Assembly (NCBI GenBank): GCA_947650285.1
Contig: CANTFL010001260.1
Span: 124,001-188,000, forward strand
Direction: 5' to 3'
From: Hyaloperonospora brassicae
Taxonomy: Eukaryota; Oomycota; Peronosporomycetes; Peronosporales; Peronosporaceae
DNA: 64,000 nt
Positions 21,893 through 34,319 of the stretch are shown here, piece after piece. A program made the translations under genes and the position numbers. Position 1 is the first letter of the stretch; each line of letters begins with the position of its first letter. The notes beneath the pieces are model-generated. The model was given only the letters and a program-made list of their open reading frames with translations, was not told the origin of the DNA and ran no database searches.

Positions 21893-22334
21893 TGTAACGG
21901 GGCACCGAAATCTACCTACTGGATGACCGGTACGGAGTCTACTTCCACTGACGACAGTGGTCGACAGTGCCCTGCTAGGTTTTTTAAGGAAACACAGAGG
22001 AAGGAAAGGAGACTTGGTAGTCAGACTAGTCTCTTGGTAAAAGTAAAACTGTATTAATATAATTAAGTCCTATAACTCCTTGAATCTCTGTTGTCCTGAC
22101 TTAATTATACCAATGTAACTATATGTATGATGACGTCTACTCACCACCCATTGCGCGCGTCTAGCAGCGATTGGTAAGTTGATATCATAACTATATCAAC
22201 CAATGAGTAGACCCTTCGGTCATCCCAACAATATCACCATGTCTTGTGATATTATATAAAGAATATGCAACGTAATATTCTTTATTGTCGGATTGTTTTA
22301 ATGACAATCGCATGTAACGGGCTACCCCGTTACA
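21893..22334 (-). repeat. 5' LTR of element B (LTR type 1)
   Basis: 442 bp, nearly identical to 11978-12419. It has AATGTAAC where copy A has AACATAAC. That variant is shared with the chimeric LTR and helps place the crossover. Confidence 0.85.
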
Positions 22335-22756
22335 CTTGCATTATGTGACCTCACGCAAAGGTGCACACCGATGCTTTACTCTTCTTTACGGGTCACCGGG
22401 CGCAGGGCACGCCCGACTAGACAAAATGCAATGCACTTGGCTGAGATCGATTGGATCGTCATATAAAATGACTTGAGAGGTTTCGTCTATCTGGTGGACC
22501 AACATCTCGATCGACAAGACTTGAACAGTGCTGTCCGTTGGGTCAGCGGCTCGCCACTTAGCCAGGATCCCGTTCTCTTTCGTGGATAACACATTCCTTT
22601 ACTACTTGTCGCATCCAGTCGAGGCCACTACAAGCCATTTATATCAAGGTTTGACCTTCAAGCATCGTCGATTTTGTGCGTGGACTTACCGGCAAAGCAT
22701 ACGCCTATTTAAAGTTTGTACTTTATTACACAGTAAAGAGTAAATATTTTGCTATA
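22335..22756. other. duplicated flanking DNA, copy B
   Basis: Counterpart of 12420-12841. The minus strand holds an open 68-codon piece at 22386-22592 that is stopped in copy A. Not recognised. Confidence 0.45.
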
Positions 22757-24256
22757 GGGAAGCGTTATCCATCCACCACCCAAACTTTAACCCCCCCAGA
22801 TAAAATCTGATTGGCTATAATCAACCATTCCGATTGGTCAAAGAGAATAAATGCAACTGTAAGAATTTCAACACCCACAATACACCCACCTTCAAATTGC
22901 TCATTTTGATCGTCAAGCTGCTGTTGTCCTTCCATATTGCCGTGGGATGAAACTTGCCTTGGATAATTTTCGACGTTGCTTTGGAACGAGGAGTTCTGAC
23001 GAGATGGTGATCCGACCGTAGTGGGCGGATAACATCGGGCTCTCAGTTGCCGGTGGCCCTGCGTGTTCAAGCCTTCATTGATTGCGTTCATCTATTGCTG
23101 TTGTGTGTGAGCATCGTTGGTCCACACGACTGCGTCTGATCACTCATCATCGACTGGAACGAGTTTACTGCACCCATCGACTGACGTGGTGCAGAGAATG
23201 TCGAAATTGTCGGTACTATACTGGCTTTTCGCAGATAATGCCGACAATTTGTCGCTGCTATTCGTGCCCGAGATAGTGCTAGAGCGTACTTGAAACTGTG
23301 CGCCTGTGAGGCTTGATTCATGGAGTAGTTACTTTGCATTCCCCTCGACAAGCCGACTGATGAGCTTGATTCTCGTGATGCAATTGTCGAAGCGTTGACT
23401 CGCGCTTGAATACAGTACAGCGTTGTTGGCTTGGGCCATTTCGACCTGCAAGAGTTTATAAATTTCCTATTCGATTGCAGCTACGTAAGCATTCTAGTGC
23501 ACAGCACAAGACCCGGCCAGGAACCGAATAGGATCAAAAAAAGAGTCTGCAACTCATCTCACGACCCCAAATGTCGTCAACACAAAACAGTACGTACCCG
23601 CGTCTTCGCCTTTTGGCACACCTGCACCTCAATATTTGTCGCAAGTTGCCAGATCCTCGTGTCATCCTGCTCTGGATGCGTACTACGCAGATGTCGATAA
23701 CTAGCAAGACTCCAAAAGCACAACAAATGAGCCATAAGCAGCTCACACTCTCGCCAGACACTATTGCGATACAGCAACGACCAGCGCACACTCGCTGCAG
23801 ATACGTTCACCTCAGAAGTATGTCCTGGGCAACCGATTGCTGCTGCTCCCTCCTCTTTTAACATCGTCCTCTTGTCCTGATCCTCCTCTTGCAACATCGT
23901 TCTTGTTTCTCCTCCTCCCCTTGAATTTCTGCTTCGTCCTCAGCTTCTACCTCCACCTCTTCTGCATTATCTCTTCTTCCTTCTCCTCTCCTTCTCCTTC
24001 TTCTTTACATGCGGAAACCGAAACGAAGGGACGCCACTGCGCTTCGTCTTTTCCTCAGTCTTCATCTATGTCGCTTGCCGCCTCCTCCTTTCCGTACGAT
24101 AAAGGTTTCCATTTGAAGGTGAGTGCATTGTGGGTGCTGAAATTCTTAGAGTTGCGTTCATTTTCTTTGACCGACCAGAATAGCGTATTATAGCCAATCA
24201 AAATTAATTTGGGGGTGGATGATTAACGTTTGGGTGGTGGATGGATAATGCTTCCC
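22757..24256. mobile_element. 1500-bp Mutator-like DNA transposon, copy 2
   Basis: Same element, TIRs and TTTGCTATA target duplications as at 12842-14341. It was duplicated with the surrounding DNA rather than inserted independently, since the flanks are identical too. Confidence 0.8.
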
Positions 24257-24551
24257 TTTGCTATATCGCTGAGTCAATTAAAATGGCTTCCTGTCTTTAT
24301 CTTGCTTCGATAACCGAATGAGGGTCCTTCAGCATCCCATGATTCTTCCCACACTTTCATTGTTCTTTGTTCGCCTAGGCAATTACCCCGAACAATTTGG
24401 CCGTTTATGATATTATGAGTACTTCTCTGTGCATCTTTTACATCATACGAACATCCATGCGACAAAAATACGGATGTTATCCGATCCATTGTCGTATTAT
24501 CGCTTGTATACCGGCTTGTGAGCTTTTGAAACGGATCAGGGCTGGTACGTG
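24257..24551. other. duplicated flanking DNA right of the transposon, copy B
   Basis: Counterpart of 14342-14636, up to the target duplicate AGAGT. Minus-strand open piece 24274-24489, not recognised. Confidence 0.45.
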
Positions 24552-24556
24552 AGAGT

Positions 24557-24997
24557 TGTAATGGGGCTCGACGACTACGTACTGGTCAACCAGTACGGAG
24601 TTTACTATCACTGACTGTAGTGATCGTCAGTGCCCAGCTAGGTGTAGAACTACACAGAGAAAGATATAGCGACTAAGGTGGAAGACTCTAGTCTCTTGGT
24701 ATAAGTAAAACTGTTATTTAATACAACTAAGTCCTATCAATCTTGTGTCTCTACTTGTCCTGAGTTAATTATACCAACATAACTATATGTATGATGACGT
24801 CTACTCATCACCCATTGCGCGCGTCTAGCGGCGATTGGTGGGTTGATATCATCACGATATCAACCAATGAGTAGACCCTTCGGTCATCTCAACAATATCA
24901 TCATGTTCTGTAATATTGATGAAAGAATATTCCCGTAATATTCTTTATTGTCGGATTGTTTTAATGACAATCGCATGTAACGGGCTACCCCGTTACA
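24557..24997 (-). repeat. solo LTR (type 2) with target duplication AGAGT
   Basis: 441 bp, TGTAATGGGG...CCCCGTTACA on the plus strand, flanked by AGAGT at 24552-24556 and 24998-25002. A perfect 5-bp duplication around a single LTR marks an independent insertion reduced to a solo LTR. It is the presumed right-hand partner in the unequal crossover. Confidence 0.85.
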
Positions 24998-25027
24998 AGA
25001 GTGATATCAGCCGTCATAGACGCCTGT

Positions 25028-25466
25028 TGTAACGAGGTAGCCCGTAACTTGATATAGTCATTAAGGCTAAAATGACAATAGAGAATATTATGTTGAATAT
25101 TCTTTCAACAATATCACAGAGCATGATGATATTATTGAGATGACCGAAGGGTCTACTCATTGGTTGATATCGTGATGATATCAACCCACCAATCGCTGCC
25201 AAATGCGCGCAATGGTTGGTGGGTAGACGTCATTATATTTGGTTAGATTAATATAATTATTCAGGACAAGCAGAGACACAAGATTGATAGGACTTAACTG
25301 TATTAAATAACAGTTTTACTTTTACCAGAGACTATAGTGTTCACTAATTCTCCTTTCCTTTCTCTGGGTTGGTGCAACACTTAGCATAGCGCTGACTATC
25401 ACTGTTGTCAGTGGAAGTGAGCTCCGTACTGGTCAACCAGTACGTTGTCACCAGTGCCCTGTTGCA
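25028..25466 (+). repeat. solo LTR in inverted orientation
   Basis: About 439 bp from TGTAACGAGG to CCTGTTGCA; its sequence is the reverse complement of the neighbouring LTR type with moderate divergence (shared GGTCTACTCATTGGTTGATAT). Only 30 bp separate it from 24557-24997. The five-base flanks CCTGT and TCTTT do not match, so no target duplication is visible. Confidence 0.75.
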
Positions 25467-27780
25467 TCTTTATAGTACTTAGAGGACAACATTCGTCAGT
25501 TTCAGAAGTACCTGATAAGATAAGATGACATGTGATGGTGACGGTCGACAAAAGTTTATAGTACGTTGCATAATGGCTGATATAAAATTCATAATGAAAT
25601 GTAGCCATGTCACCATTTCCGGTCGCGCCTCTTAAGTGGTTACCAATAACGAATATCTTAATGTTGGATCAGAATTACTTTGCTACACTTTTATATCACC
25701 CCTTATCGACTTTTAATATAAAGCTACATTAATTTGTCGCATGTGTTTTCATCATCAACTATGTACGCAATTTTTCGGTTTCGATCTATGTTAAATCAAC
25801 AGCGCAGATATCTATAACTGTCACTATGCTGAAACGCAACTTGACGCATATTTTATACAATTTGTCGTACAGGATTATTTACTCAGAAATAATTTTCATG
25901 AGAAATTCCATATTGTTTGATACGTAAATACATAAACTTGTCCTAAATCCCTCGTGTGCAACAAATTGAACATAGCACAAAACTTATATTATCTAGATAC
26001 TACGGATGCAACACTGATGGCCATATTATCGGTGATTCATGTCATAATATTGATACTTGTGTAAAATTTCCTTACGTAGAGGCGCAGAACCTACCCCTCC
26101 ATGCATTTCATGTCTATTATTACATTTTTATCGTCGAAATTATGTCCACATTAAAATTCTTAGGTAAGCGTAGCAAAAGTATCACTGTCCTTCCATGATT
26201 CCCAGCATATATCGATGTATTGCATTGCTGAACAAGTAGAAGAAATGATCGTTACAACAACGAAGAATTTCGCGATCGTCCGATATGGGGACAAACCTAA
26301 GCATAATAAATGTACATGTCGCAAGCTATGTGCACATACTTTAATCTTTGCATGAATCTACGCTGCAAGTGTCTTATATTTCAGTATCAGTGCGGTCTTA
26401 ATACCTTGCTGTATGATTGATGAAAACCGACGGGGCAACAATATGAGTCTTGAAGATTGATACGTGGCTTCTATTTGCCGTCGTTATGTCTACTTGTGCC
26501 AATCAAAATTAGTATTACTCGTATTGACTCCATTGCGAGTGAAAATGGTACGATGAATGGACTTGCAAATTATCTGTAGAGAGTTATATTGCTAAATTAA
26601 TTTTTATCTTCATCCTGAATCGGCAAATAGCACATATGGAAATAAACTTGAGGCACAAAAATAATGGTGGGATCCGCGAAATTCGACTCAAGCTGTACCT
26701 TTCGACTGCAATATATCCATAAAAACATGAAGAATTGTATATACAACCATACATGATGCTGACATTAGTATCGTAACTGTTTATATGATCACAGCACATA
26801 ATGCTGTATATGATCACATTGAAACGTAATTCAGAATTAGTATGGGCTAAGATGTTTGTATCATGATTTAAATATTGGAAAAGCTTCTACTATATGCTAT
26901 GCGCAAAAAGTGATAACCGTAAATATACAGCGTTGGTTTGTAATTAAAATTCTTTGAGGTTTTAAGCTTTTTTTATCCGTACTGATTAACATGAATATGC
27001 AAATTGTCTTCAACATTAAATATAGTGCTCGGTAATCCAACATCTTCCTCGGAACGATTTGGAAAGTAATATTACAACAAACCAGTTTGCACAGTGATCA
27101 GCTTAGGTCACCTATGCTGGCGCAGTATAAGCGTGGGTTCCCAAATCATTTTTTGTAGTATGTGTACCACGATTAAAAAGTATTTATTCTGTTTTCTTTC
27201 ATTTGATTGCCATGTGAGTTACGCATAGATAGACCCCCTAAACCACTCTCGACATTACACGATCCGAGCTTCCTGTATTCCACCGATCCTGAGACAAAGC
27301 CTATAATACTCGAATAAACATGATGAATGTATAAAACAGCAGTGGCTTTGTTTCAAACTTAGTTTTCTATGTTCAGTTGTTTTAACGCCGCATCAACACC
27401 GGGTGATGATGTAGCAGGGGGAACGCGGTGATATCCCTGTCCAGATTAATTAATTCTACACTTATGCATCGTAAGCAACTGAGAACCAGTACACATACAC
27501 TAGCGGGTTTATAGGAAGAGTGCCGAGAAATTTCTACATGAACTAGTTGAATTGAATAGGAGTCGTATACTGATATAATCGAGTGTTCGATTTAAATTAC
27601 AGATTAAGCCTGTACGAAATAATTGAAACACAAAAGTGCATAATTATGCCTTGTGGCTCAAAGAGGATGACAACATTACTAAATATCTCTTGTATAAGAA
27701 AAATGGAAATATACATTCGCTTTTCTAAATGTGATGTATAAAAAAATTCCCTTTCAAAAAATCTATACAAGTGGGGTTAC
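25467..27780. other. AT-rich intergenic DNA
   Basis: No open frame with recognisable content on either strand, no LTR, no structural RNA signal I can support. Confidence 0.5.
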
Positions 27781-27784
27781 CGGA

Positions 27785-27975
27785 GGGCGGCGAATTTCGA
27801 AGTCAGCAAATTGGAGTTCGGAAAACCAAAGATCGGCAATCTCGATATCGGCGATTAAACTGACGGCGACTTTAGTGTCGTCGACTCGAGTGTCGACAAT
27901 TTAAATGTTGGCGATTCTAGTATCGGCGATTTAAGTGTCGGCGACTCGAGTATCGGCGACCTAAGTGTCGGCAAA
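27785..27975 (+). repeat. degenerate minisatellite, GTGTCGGCGACTCGA-type units
   Basis: Repeated variants of TCGGCGAC/TCGGCGATT with GTATC and GTGTC linkers about every 15-18 bases. It lies about 140 bp 5' of the dispersed repeat at 28118-28735, as the minisatellite at 46480-46800 does relative to 45725-46350. Confidence 0.7.
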
Positions 27976-28117
27976 TTCCGTTTACTGTGGAAAACGGGAG
28001 AAGATTCAACGACTGATTAATCAATTCTTTTATAGCAGCTAGGGAAGGACAAGCTTGGGTTTATTCTAGCTCTGCGAGATAGCAAAAGCGATAAACCAAT
28101 ACAGTGCAGAAAGTCGA

Positions 28118-28735
28118 AGTCTAAGAGACGCGTACCCTGACTGTCCCTGCGCGGTATAGATTATTCCTGACGTCGAACCTCAAGAGGCATAGCTTGTCGA
28201 GGTTTCGACTGTTATAGCAAAGCGTTTAGTAAGGCCCGGGTACGGAAGCGCTCGCTACTAGCGAAAGAAAGAGTCTAGTCGTCAACGAGCCGGTAAACCG
28301 CAGTAAAGGTACCGTTGTGAGTCTCGTCGACGACAAGCCTGTGAGCCTCAGGAGAAGACATCGTTTTCTAAAGACTTGTCTGAGTGACAAGCCGATGGGC
28401 CTCAGCCGAGGGCACCTTAATTCTTCTAGTCGGGCGTATACTATGTCCGGTGGCCTGTACATGCGCATACGGCGTCGGCTTTCAGCCGTCGGTGTGAAGT
28501 CACAGGAAGTGAGAAGGTCAGAAGCTGCTGAGATCAGGCAGGCCTATATAGGATTGGCTGTAAGGAATCATTTAAGCGAGAGCCACAACTGAACCCCGAA
28601 GGGGCGACCCGCGTGGGGATATTATCAAGCTTACTAGCCCGTGTCGCCGACAAAGCTCGTCGATTGTTGTTTTTGTGCGTTGATACTATGAGTAAGAGAT
28701 TTGACTGAATACTATACCACTAAAATATTATGTAT
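28118..28735 (+). repeat. dispersed repeat L, copy 1
   Basis: About 620 bp similar to the reverse complement of 45725-46350 and, in its 3' third, to 58316-58560. Shared landmarks are AGAGGCATAGCTTGT, TGAAGTCACAGGAAG and CCACAACTGAACCCCGAAG. Its size and 3'-conserved fragments suggest an LTR, but no partner or target duplication was found. Confidence 0.65.
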
Positions 28736-28879
28736 CCAATTAGAATGTTTATCCTCGCATACTCTCTAAGTAGAATTGTGACAGTGAATGCCTCATTAGC
28801 AAGACGATGAACCTTTAGATGGTATACTGCCTACAATACTCCTTCCCGACGACAGACTTCTTCGTCAAAAGAGCTTAGA

Positions 28880-29720
28880 ACAAGTATGTTTTGAGCTAAT
28901 ACTGGATTTAATATCAGCTAGCTAAATGACCTTGTTCTTGAATTGATTCAGTACAAAATGATAGCGTACATTAATGTGCTTGGCGAGACTTTGATGGTCT
29001 ACTTTTTTTGCAATATCAATCGCACTCTATTTATCTTTGTGCACATCAATTGGAACATCTTCTTTGATTTCGTCTTGTTTGGTATACTCTCTAAACACAA
29101 CATAAGGCTCAATATTCGTCTTCCGCAGCGCTTATAGACACACGCGTATATTTTAAACTTGGATTGACTGGAAAAATAGTTAATTTTACCTTGACGCCTG
29201 TAGCGTAAAATACATATAGCCGCGTTCCAGTAATCTACACTTGACTTCTTCAAGTGGCAGATTTATTGACCGGGCAATGTCGAGGCTTATTACAGTTGCC
29301 ACGTTGAACACGTGATTTCATCAGATATCGATACGCGCAGTTTCTTCATCTTAGCTTCCTTCTCTTCAAAGTTGATATTGTTTAGGCTTCCCGACTTAGG
29401 TTGTAGACTGATTTCGCGTCAGCATATTCGAACAATTCAACCAGCCTAGCTATGTATTCGTTCTGACTTATCTTGGACTAAATCATACCCAAATTATACT
29501 GGACATCGATAAAAAAAGTGACCCAAACCTTCTTTAATATCTACAGATGCAAATACTCAATACTTTATCCACACCCTTCATAGTAAAGTTCGCTGACATA
29601 CCTCTAACGAGCATATTGTCGACTTGCAAACTCATGCAAGTCTATAATGCGTATCCATCTTGATAAAAGGATACGCACGGTTTTAAAGACAAGCCACAAA
29701 TCCCACCTCCATATAAGCAC
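28880..29720 (-). pseudogene. Copia reverse transcriptase/RNase H fragment
   Basis: Around 29600-29635 the minus strand reads MSLQVDNMLVRGMS, the YVDDML catalytic box with Asp changed to Asn. At 29150-29253 YWNAAICILRYRRQG matches the end of the Copia RT (HWxAAKRILRYLKG). At 28917-28983 AKHINVRYHFVLNQFKNKVI matches the C-terminal RNase H strand. Confidence 0.75.
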
Positions 29721-30961
29721 CATTAAAATTAAAAGCTTCGTTGTAGCGGCTTTAATAGAGCCCGTAAAAAGTTCTGTTGAGCTTTAGAACATGATCTAGC
29801 TTCATTTCGACACCTATATGCACATAAATTTACACATATTCTTTTGAACAATATTTTAAAGAATGCAAAATCCATATCGTAATCATCTATGGTCAATTTA
29901 TAACGGCAGCATGTTGCCGTAAAAGTGATAGTCGGGTTTATGTTTGCGACTGTAGAATACGTTCATAGATCGTCAGCGCCATGAGCACATAAAAGATTAA
30001 CGCCGCAATTAGGGTCTCATTAAAGCTTGATCGAGATGTGTTGATTGCTCTGGCCAACAAACTATCATTTGGTTCAGAAATATTTTATTTGCAGGTAATC
30101 CACAATCGTCTATGTCTTCTAGTTAAAAAGTGCAGTAATTCGCTCATGATTGCATCACGCCACACTTCGGATTGAGGAGTCTTCACTGCATTTTGATATG
30201 TCAATTTTGCGTCAAAAAGATGCATTATTTTGCTTATTTAACTTTGAGATATGTTTTTGGCGAACGATTTACCGATTATTTGCGGTGGTGGCAACAATAG
30301 CAGTTGTCATATCTATTGGAATATTAAACTGGAGATTTTACTTGGTAGTAATGCAAACTAGACATCGTGCTAAATAGAAGCTGACATTGGCAAGCCCATC
30401 TGGGAACAATGTCTTAATAGATCTCCACATCCGATCGAGCTGACATCACGTGAACTTCGTTTATCTCAAAAAAAGGTGTGAAAACATTCACAGATTCTTG
30501 GTGCGGGCTTACGACATCAAATTTACTTGGACAAAAAAATAAGTTGGTCGCGTTCAATCTGATCCACCTCCATCGGCTGTACTACACTATGAGTATTGGG
30601 CGACAATAATTGCACTGTGGCTTTACCACTATCATCGCTAGGCAGAGCAATCGCATTATTTGGTATATTACCAACAACATGAACACAGTTTGATTTAGGC
30701 AGCTCTTACCACGCAAAACGACCGCGTGATGTTGACACATTTAAAATTTAAGTTGCAGACGCGCTAGCCGTTGGATTTATGTAACCTTCCTCTATAGCAT
30801 GCATCAAAACGCATTTTGGGTAAACATTTGACGTTTATTTGTCAATGTGCGCGTACCATAAGCATAAAACACATGCATGTTCATAATGTCCGTCCTAGCG
30901 TCAAAACACACTGCAAAGAAGGCTTTGATGGGATATAAGCACATACAATTTGATTTGATAC

Positions 30962-30964
<3 letters not shown>

Positions 30965-30993
<29 letters not shown>
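30965..30993. repeat. (AT)n microsatellite
   Basis: Uninterrupted AT dinucleotide run inside the Copia remnant region. Confidence 0.9.
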
Positions 30994-30994
<1 letters not shown>

Positions 30995-31234
30995 CTAGAT
31001 AGATTTATATCAGTGAACATATACTCATCCCACCAATTATTTTTGACGTGCATAAATTGAGCAACGACCTAGCGCGTTCCGTCAATTGACGATCATTGGC
31101 TCTGCCATTATATTATGTTCGGTGAAACATGGCACTGTTGCTTGATGCAAAGTTTTTGACTGCCGCCGTTATGATGTGAACCGCTGATAATTTATTTACA
31201 CCAATGTTGGTAAGGATACGCCAAATTTTTCTAA

Positions 31235-31830
31235 TTATCGGCGCTCTATCATTTTAGTATGCTCAACGAGCTTTTCGAAAACTTCAGACTTTTGCGCAAT
31301 GAGGTATGCGACAACATAACGTGATATATTATCGACATAGCTATTCAAAAACTGTATTCCGCCCTGCAGTTTGATCTCCAATGATCCCATCACATCGCTG
31401 TGAACAACTTTGAGCAATGAAGTGGTCTTGTATGCGCCGTGAACTTATTTTGGAAATTGCTTATCTGGCTAGTTACACCCCCTTCACATATTTTGTCAAT
31501 ACTATCATCGGCAGCCGGCACAAAAATATTTTGACTCCTCCGATACAATGCTCAAGGGGGTTTATCTTCTGTATCTTTAAGTGTAACTAACGTGCATGCC
31601 ATACAATTGGACTCAAAGGCTTGAGATTTCCGCCGCTTGTGTCATTTAAACGTGCTGAGTTCATAGAATCTCATATTAACACGTAAATATTCTATTTTTT
31701 GAGTCACTCGAGTCACCATGTCTTGATCATGTCGAATCTCGCATGTTTTATTTCGAAAGGTCATGATATCAAATATAGAACACGTCACCATAAAATTTGT
31801 GTCGTGTAATCGCAAACATAACACGTCCCC
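31235..31830 (-). pseudogene. Copia pre-integrase and integrase fragment
   Basis: The best piece, 31235-31417, reads LKVVHSDVMGSLEIKLQGG and YVDNISRYVVAYLIAQKSEV, matching the first catalytic Asp region of Copia integrases (HSDVxGP...YVDDxSR). Upstream on the same strand a stretch with ADDSIDKICEGGVTS resembles the CxxC end of the pre-integrase zinc region. Frames are broken. Confidence 0.75.
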
Positions 31831-31850
31831 GGTAAAACTGTCTTATTTAT

Positions 31851-34280
31851 TCTGCGTACGGGATCCCTTGCTCTATAAACTTCTTATAGCCGTCAGCGCA
31901 AGATCGCTTGTTCCTTACGTGGAACTGTAAGCAAGAAAAAATGCTTTCGTACTCAAGACGAAGCGTATTCTTAGCCAAAAACAGATTACGTCTCTCATAT
32001 TTATATACATTGCTTTTCACAATCTAGTAGTAGTACTCGTCGAATAGACTTTAAGCCAAAATTATGAGCTACTATTCCCGCGATACTTCATAACCGACGG
32101 CTTGCAATAATACGCGCATCCCATCAAACATCAGTACGTGATCCATTACACTTTTACATACCAATATCCCAAACTCATGCACCAACAACAATGTATCTAC
32201 TCCGGATTATGTATACTCCCTCGAAGAAATTGTCTAATATCTCTTAACTTCTTTATGCTACCCAGAATGTCGAATCATAGAATGTAGACTTAATTAATTT
32301 GATGGATACACAATCGCAAAGGTCCTTAAATCATTGAAGTCCTACACCGGCACGTCTATCCGACAGTATGCACAATGCTGTTGCCCCTTGGCGCTAGGGG
32401 CACTTTGCTCTACAACGTGTTTGCTGATACTCTTTGTGGTTTCAATGTTGACATGAATTGGAACGTGCTGTTTCGGAAAATATTGCTCCACGATAAAGCC
32501 CAAAGTGTTCGTCGCAGGCACAGTGGGGGTTGTTGCTTGATGACAGAGTATCTATTGGGCGAGGGTCAGACATTTCAGTCTGGAAAAGATAAAGATCGAC
32601 TGATCTCTACTTAATACATGTTGCCTCGATTTGCTCAAGTAGCCCTTTCTTGGCGAGATCATCTCGAGCCTCCAATTTCCATATACTTTTAGTAATACTC
32701 GTTGTGGATATCATTCACCTTATCTGCGCTTTGTCTCATCACATATTGGGGGTTAGCACACACAAGGGATCTCCTTTACGAGGAAAAACCGAAGGTACAA
32801 TGGATCTTATTAATAATGTAGAAAATTTATCCGGTTATACTGATACAACCTCGCATGCTCTTCTTCTTGTTGATCAAATGAGGTGTTGTTATTGGACTTG
32901 TGAAAGGCAGTAGAAACTAAAAGTGAAATATATTGAATGCTTACTTCTATATTTTACACAACCCTGTACAATCTTCATCTGCATTGCAACTTGACTAAGT
33001 CAAGTTGCAGGTGGCTCACGTCCAGTCCGTTGATCGTCCCACATGGCGTCCGTATCACCGCGTCTCACCTATCAAGTTATCAGAATAATAGCCACCAAGG
33101 TGTGGTCAGACCTGATCTGTAATAGGTTTTGAAGTTTACCACTGAAACTTTAATCACCTGGGGAGAGTGATCTATCATAACACTTGTGTCACTCGCTATA
33201 ATGACAGGCACATCATCACGACGATGAACAGTCGCCCGATGTCTCGCCCAAAATACTGGCCACTCACCTCGCGCGTTTGAAAGTACTAGATCACCTTGGA
33301 GGCGCATACAAGCCCACTTGTATTACGTAACGAGTAAGATATCTTGATTATAACTCTGAATATCAATATTAGTGGATATGATCAGTTTGGATAATATTTA
33401 TCATCCAGATTCAGAAATAACACTAATATCATGTAGCACGTCACCCCTATTTCGATGCGCCTTTAAAAAAAGATGCACCTCCGACTCGGTTTCAGCTAGC
33501 GTTTATCTGAATTATCATAAAATAAGCCTTGTCAATTTTCTTTTGAGCACAACATTGGGGCCAACTGATGCAAGAGGTCTTGCGATGTGTACGCCGTCAG
33601 CCTTAATTCGTGTGTACCACACAATATACAAACCATTCGCTTTGCCGACCCTCACACATATTAGTGTGTGCCACACTAATTTGGAATCTACACTCTTAGC
33701 CAGTCCACACTAATCAAGGTTAACGGTGTAGCTAGTACCAGCTGAGCTATCACTGACGTGTTTATGTAAGGTCGAATCTGAGCTGCTGTTGTTCACGTGT
33801 GGCAAACATTCCTGTGCCACCTTTTGTAGTCTATCTCAGATATACCAACAAGGCACCCGTAGCACGAGAAAAGCGCTTTTGTGAAAGACATACATAACCC
33901 TTCAAGACCTTTGACGACCCAATCACTCAACACATTGCAAAGGTCTTGGAGCCACAATCATTTCAAGCCTCTTCGTCCCTGTTATCACGACCATTTCATC
34001 CGACAGAATCGTGAGCTACCCATTCTGGAAGAATGCCAGGAACTTGCTCGTACTTTTATGTCGGCGCACACCTTAGATCCAAGCGGTGCATATGTGTGGC
34101 AGCAGTGTTAGTATCCTGCCGCGACATTATCGATAGTGCGAATACGCAGCACGTTCGTGGACATTGTTGCGACGATTATAGCAAAGACCGTATTAGTCAA
34201 GTCGTACTTAATAGTCGCAAATCACATTAATAAAGCAGTGAATACCGAAATCGCTTTTCGGTCGTATATTTAATATCAAC
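31851..34280. other. intergenic DNA
   Basis: Short open frames only (up to about 113 codons), none recognisable; no repeat shared with the rest of the window noticed. Confidence 0.45.
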
Positions 34281-34287
34281 AAGATTG

Positions 34288-34319
<32 letters not shown>
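34288..34319. repeat. (TGA)n microsatellite
   Basis: About ten uninterrupted TGA/GAT units. Confidence 0.9.

Larger units (their letters stand above)
14642..22334 (-). mobile_element. Ty3/Gypsy element, copy B (complete but inactive)
   Basis: Full structure on the minus strand: 5' LTR 21893-22334, primer-binding site 21872-21890, gag, protease, RT, RNase H, integrase, chromodomain, then a plus-strand antisense ORF and the chimeric 3' LTR 14642-15083. Next to the 3' LTR the minus strand reads GAGGGTGGTGTGA, a plausible polypurine tract. All main frames are broken, most at the same positions as in copy A. Confidence 0.92.
28860..31850 (-). mobile_element. Ty1/Copia retrotransposon remnant
   Basis: Minus-strand fragments in Copia order from right to left: a gag/pre-integrase-like stretch and integrase (about 31.23-31.83 kb), RT (around 29.6 kb), and the RT-RNase H junction and RNase H end (29.25-28.86 kb). 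Many stops and frameshifts. No clear LTRs seen; repeat L lies just beyond its 3' end. Confidence 0.75.

Noticed and set aside
25023..25471. Target duplication around the inverted LTR 25028-25466
   Set aside because: The five-base flanks CCTGT and TCTTT match at only three positions.
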